A program made the translations under genes and the position numbers. The notes under the pieces are model-generated. The model did not search any database. It worked only from the letters and a program-made list of their open reading frames with translations, and had not been told where the DNA came from. A stretch of DNA of 5,638 nt from assembly GCA_003454065.1 (NCBI GenBank), contig DMKZ01000131.1, forward strand, positions 1 to 5,638. Reading direction: 5' to 3'. This stretch comes from Spirochaetaceae bacterium. Lineage in GTDB: Bacteria; Spirochaetota; Spirochaetia; Sphaerochaetales; Sphaerochaetaceae. Shown piece after piece: positions 1 through 5,638 of this stretch. Numbering within the stretch: the stretch's first letter is position 1; each line of letters begins with the position of its first letter.

Positions 1-3000
1 TATCAAACTCTTCTTGAATTTGAAATAGCCGAGGTTTACATCCTTGTATCCGAGCCGCATTATGATTCCATCCGTTTCAGGATAATGGTTTTTATCCGTA
101 AGACACATGCTTGCAGCAACGCATCCATCGAAAACCGAAGAATTGCAATGTATGTAAAGATTGTCCTTTGCCCTCGTCATGCCGACATATAATCTCCTGA
201 CTTCAGCATCATCGAGATTACGATTGCCAGAGACCATCATGAACACCGTTTTGAATTCCCTGCCCTTTGCCTTATGGACCGTGGATACGAAAACCGTTCC
301 GACATCGTTTTTCCCGAAGTCGTCGAACTTGGACTCTTTTGCGAAACATTCGAAATCGCTAAGATATTTTCCATGAATGCTGGCGGATTCGAACTCAGCC
401 AACATGTTTCTTATATTTTCCATGCAAGCGCTTGCAAAGTATTTGCTCTCAAGACGGTTCTTCGCCCTTTTCCAAACATCGTCGCTGATCCTGCCATCAA
501 GCATCGAACCGGATTCATCCGATAAGGCTTTAAGAAAATAACGGACTTCGCATAGGTTGCATAGATTGAAATCATCGGAAAGCTGAACGAGTTTGGCGTC
601 TATGCCTTTCTTGACAAGAAGACCTGCGACACGCATTGCCTCCTCATTCGTCGATGTCAAAACAGCCGTATCATCGCAGCAGCCGTATTTCAAAATATGA
701 CTCGCAACAGGGACTTCAAGATTTTCCGAAGAGTGCCTCACTACGATGACGTTGCAATCTCCGCTACGCATGGATTCGGCCGGAAGCGTCTTCAACCTCC
801 TCGTCATTCTCTTTGTAAATCTGTTTGCTGCATCGACTATCTTCGGCAAGCTACGATAGTTCTGCGTCATCTCGTATTTTGTCGCACCATATTGCGAGAT
901 CAGAAGTTGCATATATCGGGAATCCGACCCGCGAAATTCATATATGTTCTGATCGTCATCGCCAACGGCAATCACCCTCATATCATCATTCGCAGCCATC
1001 AGAGCCCTGACCAGATCGAACTCATCGCAATCCATATCCTGAGCCTCGTCTATCACCAGCACGCTCTTAGCTATTTTTCCTGCCTCCGCCTCTCCGCTCG
1101 CTATCATCATAGTCGCTTCCGCCACGACATTTCTCGCATCATCAAGGTTGCCAGGTCGTCCTAAAATATCAAAGGCATAGGAATGGAATGTCTTTATCTC
1201 AACAAACCCGACGGCATTTCCGACCAACGAAGCCAATCTTTTTCTGAATTCCATTGCCGCCGCTCTGGAAAATGTCAGCATAAGCAAGCGTTCTGCCTTA
1301 ACATCCTCCAAAAGCAGGAGAGATGCAAGCTTGCGAACCAATATTCTGGTTTTGCCGGATCCCGGTCCCGCTGCCACTACGATACGCATCGAGTCCGAAT
1401 CATCAATTATTTTCCGTTGCGTTTCGGACAATTCGCCGAAAATCAAATTGTATTTGCCAGGCGTTATGTTCCTTTTTATTTCCTCTTCCCTTTCGCCGTT
1501 GAAGTATTTTGACAAAAAACCCTTCCAATCCATTTGAAAGTAATCGCTGACGAAGCCCATAGCGGCATAATAATCCTTCACCACCATGTGAGCATATTCC
1601 CCGACTATGTGTATCTGCTGTATTTTCTGCTTATAGAACGCATCAAGAGATTTGTAATCCTCTTTCTTGTATTTTATCTTATTGTCCAGAATCAAACGAT
1701 TTATCTGCATGGCATTGTACAAAACCAAAAATCCGCCCTCCAAATCCAAGACGCCGATCTTCGAAAGATATAAAAGCGCATCCTCCACATCAGCCAACTT
1801 CAAGACGTTTGCAGGCAATGCGAATTCAGGAATGGACTTCATTCTATTGTAAAGCGCTACAAGCGAAAACTCCACAACGGATTTGTCTTTCTCCGTATTA
1901 CCTGCAGATGCGTTGACATCAATGTCAGGCTTCGCCGCCAGCTCCTGCAGATAATTTATGCAATGCCGACATATTTCAATCCTTTTGCGGAATCTTGACA
2001 AAATCGCAGAAAATGAAGCCGCAAGGCAAACAACAGCTCCATAATGCGAATCGATTGATTCGTCATCAAATTCGGAATCCGTCGCCTTGTCGGATTTAGA
2101 AACATAGCCCTTGACTTTCAAATAGTTCAGAATCGTCTTGAAAGCCTTCAATGAAGGCTGAGGAAGTCCTGCTTTTCCAGCGGCGTCATTCAATTCCTTG
2201 AAATCCAGAAAATGCGGTTTTTCGGTCAAACGATTTAAAAGGAACTCCTCCAATTTCGTAAATCTGCCAAGCGCAATCATCGGGCGATTGACAACGCCAG
2301 GATTCGTAATGCTTGCCGTCATATCCTTGCTGTCCTGAAGAAGATTATGCTGACGCATCACATTCACGTAGTAAACCACATCGTCCTTCCGGATGCCCAG
2401 CCTGTCGGATATGTAATCTATGCGCGATTCCGCATCATCATTGCCAGCCTTCGATTTGCTTCTGGAAGAAATCATAAATTTCATTATGCGCTTGGATTGC
2501 TCCCTGCCCTTATCGTCCAGCATTTCCATCGAATCTATTTTCGCCGCAGCCTCCTCCATATTCTCAGCGAGGATTCCCGTAGCATATACCCTAGGGCAAT
2601 TGCGTCCTCTTTTCACATATCCGGCGTTTTCGAGTGCTGCAACAGCCGTTCTGACCCTGGTTTCCACATCTTTGGTTTCCGCTTCCCACCCTGCCTGACG
2701 AGCAATTTCAAGCGCGGAGCAGCTCACGCCGGTCTTCTCGTGCGTCAGATGTTTTATCGCCTTCCAAACTTGCTGTATCTCGCAAAGGCTAAGCTTGGTC
2801 TGATTTAGAAGAATGAAATGCTTGTCGAGGTCATTGTCATTGAACAACACATAGCAATCCGCATTTATATTCTCATCGCGTCCGGCCCTGCCTGCCTCTT
2901 GAACATAGTTTTCCAAAGAATCCGAGATGTCAAAATGTATTACAAGCCCCACATCTCTCTTGTCAACGCCCATGCCGAATGCCGAAGTAGCCACGATGAC

Positions 3001-4614
3001 GCGAACCTCGTTGTTCAAAAAAGCATTCTGATTCTCAACCTTATCCTTCGAATCCATGCGCCCGTTGAATGGCAAGGCAGGAATGCCATCCTCGCTAAGC
3101 CTTCGCGACAAGTAAAAGGTTCTTTTGGTTCTGGAAACATAAACTATGCAAGGGCATTGCTTATGAGAGATAAGAAATCTTAGCGTATTGTATTTCTCTT
3201 CATCCGTTTCCTTATGCAACACATTGTAATGCAAGTTCACGCGAGTGGCTGATGATGTGAAAAGCTCCATTATTATTCCGAGCTTGTTTCTGAAATAATA
3301 TGAAATATCCGAGATGACTTTTTGCTTGGCGGTTGCAGTGAAGCAGGAAACGGGCACAGGGCTTTTCAAATTCTTTCTGATTTGGTATTCGCGTAAAAAA
3401 TCGGCTATGTAAAGGTAGTCAACCCTGAAGTCTTGGCCCCACGCTGAAAAGCAATGCGCTTCATCTATTACGAACCTGACGCAATTTCGGGAGAAAATCA
3501 ATCTTTCCACCGTAGGCGACCTAAGCTGCTCGGGCGATACGTACAGCATTGATGCAAGGCCCGAACTCACTCTTTCGATAGCCTCCGAACGTTCTATCGG
3601 AGATAGCAGGCCATTTATTGCCACGGCATCGCAAAAACCGCGTTCGTAAAGATTATCGACCTGATCTTTCATAAGGCTCTGCAAGGGAGAGATTATCACG
3701 GTAAGACCATGTGCAACCTCTCCAGCGACCATTGCTGGAAGCTGATAGGCAAGCGACTTGCCTCCGCCAGTTGGAAAAACAGCCAAAAGCGATTTGCCCG
3801 AAAGCGCTGCTTGCACCGCCATCTCCTGCAATGGCTCGCCATCGTATTCTCTGAAACCGTCGAATCCGAAAAGCTCCTTGAGTCTCTTTTTAGGATTCAA
3901 TTCCGATAGGCAATATGAGCACCCCTTTGCGCAAGGCGTAGCGCAAAGCTCGCGCACTATAATGCTTATCATCGGATATTTGCGTTCGAGCCATGGCGGA
4001 GTTATGGAGTGACTGACCGAAACGTCTATAAGCGCTATCGCATAAGCAGTTTCGATGGGATTGTTCTCAACAAATCTGCCCAATGGCGCATTTTCGCAAA
4101 TCCTTCCAGCGCACTTCTTGCGAATAGCCGCCTCGATATCAATAGCAGCGGGAATAAATCCAAGAAAATCAAAAAAGGCGGCGAATTCCTTTTTATTGGA
4201 AAGAAGGTTTCCGAATATGTCTTTAGCCAAAGCATCAAGCGAATTAAAGGCATTGGCTTCGTCTTGAAAAAGCATCCTCGCTTTCTTGGCATCGCTGAGA
4301 GGATTATTGAATTGCTCGTTCTGCAGCTTATCATCCTTGACGAGCGCATGATAAGGCCTGTTGGGAAAAAGAAGCGGCGAAAGGTAAAGCGTATCTATAG
4401 CCTTAGCCGTTCCAGACAACTCTGGAATAAGCTTCATATCGAAATCGATTATATTGTGTCCGCAAACGAAATCCGCATTACGAACGAAATTCAGAAAACC
4501 AACGCGATTCGCGGAGTGGAACTCCCCTGACCCGCACACGGCTCCGATATCCATGACCTTGCCATCGCCGGCAGCTGCCTCAACATCAAAATACGCTATC
4601 GTCTTAGACATCAT
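1..4614 (-). CDS. DnaQ-like exonuclease / RecQ helicase / UvrD-like helicase fusion protein (3' end outside the window)
   Basis: The frame is open for 1538 codons and continues past position 1. The start is the first of two tandem ATGs (4612-4614, 4609-4611), preceded immediately by an in-frame TAG. Residues about 1-190 look like a DEDD 3'-5' exonuclease: FDVE (D10, E12), GHNIIDFD (H53-D59) and NNPLSDA (D108). A CX3CX3CX2C cluster (C224, C228, C232, C235) follows and may bind metal. Residues about 245-585 are a RecQ-type superfamily 2 helicase: Walker A TGGGKS (282-287), SPLQSLMKDQ, DEAHCFSAWGQD (from 384), FTATA, and the arginine-finger motif QEAGRAGRDE (572-581). Winged-helix-like sequence follows (about 600-690), then about 370 residues I cannot assign. 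Residues from about 1061 are a UvrD/Rep superfamily 1 helicase: AGPGSGKT (1082-1089), DEAQD (1189-1193), GDDDQNIYEFRG (from 1218), QNYR, VHKAKGREF (H1447) and LYVGMTRAK (R1481). Both motors belong to 3'-5' translocating families acting on DNA. Proteins of this layout are usually annotated as RecQ family ATP-dependent DNA helicases. The missing C-terminus lies beyond the UvrD motif VI and should be short compared with what is seen. The family call is firm; the cellular role (repair, recombination or defence) is inference. Confidence 0.95.
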   Translation of the reverse strand, partial: MMSKTIAYFDVEAAAGDGKVMDIGAVCGSGEFHSANRVGFLNFVRNADFVCGHNIIDFDMKLIPELSGTAKAIDTLYLSPLLFPNRPYHALVKDDKLQNEQFNNPLSDAKKARMLFQDEANAFNSLDALAKDIFGNLLSNKKEFAAFFDFLGFIPAAIDIEAAIRKKCAGRICENAPLGRFVENNPIETAYAIALIDVSVSHSITPPWLERKYPMISIIVRELCATPCAKGCSYCLSELNPKKRLKELFGFDGFREYDGEPLQEMAVQAALSGKSLLAVFPTGGGKSLAYQLPAMVAGEVAHGLTVIISPLQSLMKDQVDNLYERGFCDAVAINGLLSPIERSEAIERVSSGLASMLYVSPEQLRSPTVERLIFSRNCVRFVIDEAHCFSAWGQDFRVDYLYIADFLREYQIRKNLKSPVPVSCFTATAKQKVISDISYYFRNKLGIIMELFTSSATRVNLHYNVLHKETDEEKYNTLRFLISHKQCPCIVYVSRTKRTFYLSRRLSEDGIPALPFNGRMDSKDKVENQNAFLNNEVRVIVATSAFGMGVDKRDVGLVIHFDISDSLENYVQEAGRAGRDENINADCYVLFNDNDLDKHFILLNQTKLSLCEIQQVWKAIKHLTHEKTGVSCSALEIARQAGWEAETKDVETRVRTAVAALENAGYVKRGRNCPRVYATGILAENMEEAAAKIDSMEMLDDKGREQSKRIMKFMISSRSKSKAGNDDAESRIDYISDRLGIRKDDVVYYVNVMRQHNLLQDSKDMTASITNPGVVNRPMIALGRFTKLEEFLLNRLTEKPHFLDFKELNDAAGKAGLPQPSLKAFKTILNYLKVKGYVSKSDKATDSEFDDESIDSHYGAVVCLAASFSAILSRFRKRIEICRHCINYLQELAAKPDIDVNASAGNTEKDKSVVEFSLVALYNRMKSIPEFALPANVLKLADVEDALLYLSKIGVLDLEGGFLVLYNAMQINRLILDNKIKYKKEDYKSLDAFYKQKIQQIHIVGEYAHMVVKDYYAAMGFVSDYFQMDWKGFLSKYFNGEREEEIKRNITPGKYNLIFGELSETQRKIIDDSDSMRIVVAAGPGSGKTRILVRKLASLLLLEDVKAERLLMLTFSRAAAMEFRKRLASLVGNAVGFVEIKTFHSYAFDILGRPGNLDDARNVVAEATMMIASGEAEAGKIAKSVLVIDEAQDMDCDEFDLVRALMAANDDMRVIAVGDDDQNIYEFRGSDSRYMQLLISQYGATKYEMTQNYRSLPKIVDAANRFTKRMTRRLKTLPAESMRSGDCNVIVVRHSSENLEVPVASHILKYGCCDDTAVLTSTNEEAMRVAGLLVKKGIDAKLVQLSDDFNLCNLCEVRYFLKALSDESGSMLDGRISDDVWKRAKNRLESKYFASACMENIRNMLAEFESASIHGKYLSDFECFAKESKFDDFGKNDVGTVFVSTVHKAKGREFKTVFMMVSGNRNLDDAEVRRLYVGMTRAKDNLYIHCNSSVFDGCVAASMCLTDKNHYPETDGIIMRLGYKDVNLGYFKFKKSLI
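3910..3945 (-). other. Four-cysteine cluster between exonuclease and RecQ domains (putative zinc site)
   Basis: Within the fusion protein, cysteines 224, 228, 232 and 235 are spaced CX3CX3CX2C in the sequence CATPCAKGCSYC, just before the RecQ core (about residue 245). In canonical RecQ the four zinc-binding cysteines lie after helicase motif VI, in the RQC region. After motif VI here I see only scattered cysteines with no CXXC pattern. The cluster may be a relocated metal-binding or DNA-binding element, or an iron-sulfur site. The sequence alone does not decide between these. Confidence 0.6.
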
Positions 4615-4753
4615 CTATGATACGATTCTTGTAGCCATCCGTTTTCATGGTTTTGCGTACGCCCTTATCGTTTCGCGTCTGTAGCACATTGTATTTGTTG
4701 AGATGCTTCTGGAAAGGCAGATCGCTCGCTATCCTCAAACCCTTGATTAGCAT
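4604..4753 (-). CDS. Small hypothetical protein (49 codons from this ATG), overlapping the helicase start
   Basis: This is an unrecognised 49-codon frame beginning MLIKGLRIASDLPF and ending KNRIIDDV. It is basic in its second half (RNDKGVRKTMK). Its TAA stop overlaps the helicase start region by 11 bases (ATGATGTCTAA), an arrangement often linked to translational coupling. The composition looks coding-like rather than shadow-like. The frame stays open upstream of this ATG to 4825 with equally protein-like sequence (for example NPRCDYNSDIWAC), so this ATG is probably not the original start. A TATAAT promoter element lies 19 bases upstream of it, so a transcript starting there could carry this ORF as a short leader cistron. 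No domain or function is recognised. It could equally be the tail of a damaged gene. Confidence 0.4.
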   Translation of the reverse strand: MLIKGLRIASDLPFQKHLNKYNVLQTRNDKGVRKTMKTDGYKNRIIDDV

Positions 4754-4771
4754 ACAGGCCCATATATCTGA

Positions 4772-4800
4772 ATTATAGTCGCAACGGGGATTTATGGCAA
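4772..4800 (-). promoter_or_regulatory. Sigma-70-type promoter reading toward the helicase gene
   Basis: On the minus strand TTGCCA (4795-4800) and a perfect TATAAT (4772-4777) are separated by exactly 17 bases, matching 11 of 12 consensus positions at the optimal spacing. The predicted transcript start is near 4765, about 150 bases before the helicase ATG and just ahead of the 49-codon ORF. It would let the helicase gene be expressed independently of the Sel1 gene. It is a motif match only. Housekeeping promoters of Bacteroidota look different (a TAnnTTTG-type -7 element), so its value depends on the host lineage. Confidence 0.5.
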
Positions 4801-4812
4801 AATGTCTTTTTT

Positions 4813-4836
4813 GCGGTTCTCTATCTCAAAAGCCGC
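4813..4836 (-). other. Imperfect hairpin around the internal TGA, next to an A6 run
   Basis: In the minus-strand RNA, GCGG pairs with CCGC. After a bulged C, UUUU can pair with AGAA (one U-G wobble), leaving a seven-base loop GAGAUAG. The internal TGA of the interrupted small frame sits at the loop edge, and the A6 run follows the stem directly. No U-run follows, so it is not a rho-independent terminator. The stem lies upstream of the A-run, whereas classical -1 frameshift stimulators lie downstream. Its function is unknown and it may be chance. Confidence 0.25.
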
Positions 4837-4925
4837 TTGGGAAACGCCCGTAAGATACGCGGCTGGTGCCGTCATGACTCTTTTCCACGCATATCTTATC
4901 GTCCATATCATGCAAACAGATGCTA

Positions 4926-5638
4926 TCACTTGCCTTCGATCCATCGCCTCACGACATCAAGAGGGTATTGCGGAAGGTCAGGGTTGCGGTCATCGCCTTG
5001 CGATTGGCGATGCTCCGCCAAATCGAACCATTCCTCTGCCTTTTCGATGTTTCTTTCGGTGCCTACGCCGGAATACATCATTTGGCTGACCTTATTCATG
5101 GCGAAAGCGCTTCCGGATTTCGCGGCCGATTCGTACCATGCGAACGATTTCTTCAAATTGCGCCTGGTGAATTTGCCCTCATGGAATGCGCGCCCGAGAA
5201 ACAGCATCGCCTCAACGGATCCGAGCTTCGCCGCCCTTTCGAAATGCGACAGCGCATCGATATTTTTCATCATGTATTCCGGACCTTCTCTCAATTCCAG
5301 CTTGCAAGCGTATTCGTACGATGCCCGATGACTTCCCAAAAGCGCCGAGCGAACAAGCCAATCTCTTGCGCCCTTTCCCAAAACTTCATGGGTAACGCCG
5401 TGCTTCGAGCACCACAAGCATGCATCAGCATCACCTTGCAGCGCAGCATAAAGACAATACCTTTTCGCCAAATCGAGATAGGAAGCGGAATCCAATATCA
5501 AACCCAATCTGAAGACAGCCTTTGTATTTCCCAGATTCGACGCTTTAGCCAGAAACTCCAAAGCCTTGTTGAAATCACTTGCCATCCCCTTGCCTTTCTC
5601 GCAAGCAAGCGCCATTTCGAACATCCCATCGCCGCTGC
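4926..5638 (-). CDS. Sel1-repeat (TPR-like) protein, 5' end outside the window
   Basis: This is a solenoid protein of Sel1-like repeats, helix-turn-helix units of about 35 residues with an A..LG..Y..G.G...D..KA..W..KAA..G pattern. Numbered from the first in-window ATG (5622-5624), about six units can be traced. The first is MFEMALACEKGKG...DFNKALEFLAKAS. Two degenerate units follow (about 34-100). Three clearer ones come next, containing ALSHFERAAKLGS, SFAWYESAAKSGS and IEKAEEWFDLAEH. A short non-repeat tail ends WIEGK. The frame remains open upstream of that ATG (SGDG, typical of the preceding repeat turn), so the true start is probably beyond 5638. It ends in TGA followed at once by TAG. 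Sel1 proteins act as scaffolds or adaptors in signalling, secretion or envelope processes. The partner cannot be read from sequence, and localisation cannot be judged without the N-terminus. It lies about 310 bases upstream of the helicase gene on the same strand. Confidence 0.9.
   Translation of the reverse strand, partial: SGDGMFEMALACEKGKGMASDFNKALEFLAKASNLGNTKAVFRLGLILDSASYLDLAKRYCLYAALQGDADACLWCSKHGVTHEVLGKGARDWLVRSALLGSHRASYEYACKLELREGPEYMMKNIDALSHFERAAKLGSVEAMLFLGRAFHEGKFTRRNLKKSFAWYESAAKSGSAFAMNKVSQMMYSGVGTERNIEKAEEWFDLAEHRQSQGDDRNPDLPQYPLDVVRRWIEGK

Larger units (their letters stand above)
4604..4929 (-). pseudogene. Possible interrupted or recoded small gene of about 100 codons between the Sel1 and helicase genes
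   Basis: The frame ending at 4604 stays protein-like up to 4825, where TGA (4826-4828) interrupts it. Upstream in the same frame it resumes as an open stretch with an ATG at 4904-4906 (MDDKICVEKSHDGTSRVSYG...), which gives about 100 codons with a single internal TGA. A second reconstruction uses the next frame. That frame starts at ATG 4909-4911, or at GTG 4927-4929, which overlaps the Sel1 TGA as GTGA. It reads MIWTIRYAWKRVMTAPAAYL and runs to a TAA at 4792-4794. It would join the downstream frame by a -1 shift, or by one extra A, at the A6 run (plus-strand T6 at 4807-4812), giving about 102 residues. Either a nonsense or frameshift mutation, a one-base sequence error, or recoding would explain the pattern. 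It may also be non-coding spacer with chance open frames. The protein is not recognised. Confidence 0.35.

Noticed and set aside
2347..2808. Plus-strand open frame of 153 codons (and similar ones at 697-1164 and 2818-3183)
   Set aside because: All are antisense to the continuous minus-strand helicase frame and carry no domain signature.
4035..4349. Minus-strand open frame of 104 codons in another frame of the helicase gene
   Set aside because: It is out of frame with the motif-bearing exonuclease frame over the same bases. It has no motif of its own.
4009..4530. Plus-strand open frame of 173 codons
   Set aside because: It is antisense to the exonuclease domain, which shows catalytic motifs in the minus frame. 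No recognisable motif is present in the plus-strand translation.
4826..4828. TGA reassigned to Trp or Gly in this organism
   Set aside because: The 1538-codon helicase frame contains no TGA, and the Trp codons I read in both large genes are TGG. The Sel1 gene also ends sensibly at a TGA. A single odd TGA is better explained by mutation, error or a local event.
4826..4828. Selenocysteine insertion at the internal TGA
   Set aside because: A bacterial SECIS stem should lie just downstream of the TGA. The only stem seen encloses the codon, and no redox motif surrounds it.
4807..4836. Hairpin next to T6/A6 as a rho-independent terminator
   Set aside because: In the minus-strand RNA the stem is followed by A residues, not U. 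On the plus strand the T-run comes before the stem. Neither orientation fits an intrinsic terminator.
4837..5331. Plus-strand open frame of 164 codons
   Set aside because: It lies antisense to the Sel1 repeats, whose periodic pattern is clear on the minus strand. Its own translation has low-complexity Ser/Arg/His-rich composition typical of a shadow frame.

Overview
Almost the whole window is read from the minus strand. It holds three elements in transcription order, right to left. (1) The 3' part of a Sel1-repeat (TPR-like) protein gene, cut by the right edge. (2) A short junction with a broken-looking or recoded small reading frame and a near-consensus sigma-70-type promoter. (3) A very large gene cut by the left edge, open for 1538 codons in the window, encoding a DnaQ-like 3'-5' exonuclease, a RecQ-type DEAH helicase and a UvrD/Rep-type superfamily 1 helicase in one polypeptide. 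The plus-strand open frames are all antisense shadows of these genes.

Region by region: 1-4614 is the exonuclease-RecQ-UvrD fusion. It starts at tandem ATG codons directly after an in-frame TAG and has no stop before position 1. About 4604-4929 is the junction. There, 49 codons (4604-4753) read like real protein and overlap the start of the helicase gene by 11 bases. The same frame continues upstream through protein-like sequence but meets a single TGA at 4826-4828. An alternative upstream frame could join it by a -1 shift at a run of six A. A TTGCCA/17/TATAAT promoter sits inside this stretch and points at the helicase gene. 4926-5638 is the Sel1-repeat gene, ending in tandem stops TGA-TAG.

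Organism: bacterial, moderate GC, compact gene packing. From memory, giant RecQ-UvrD proteins with an N-terminal exonuclease are frequent in Bacteroidota and other anaerobic gut or rumen lineages. However, the promoter looks like the general sigma-70 consensus rather than the Bacteroidota type, so I do not assign a phylum. All Trp codons I read in the two large genes are TGG, which suggests the standard reading of TGA as stop.

How the genes may work together: the fusion protein is most simply a DNA repair or recombination enzyme that could unwind and trim DNA using two 3'-5' motors and one nuclease. The Sel1 protein is probably a protein-interaction scaffold. Nothing in the sequence proves that it acts with the helicase beyond strand and proximity. 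There are no RNA genes, insertion sequences, CRISPR arrays or att sites that I can support.
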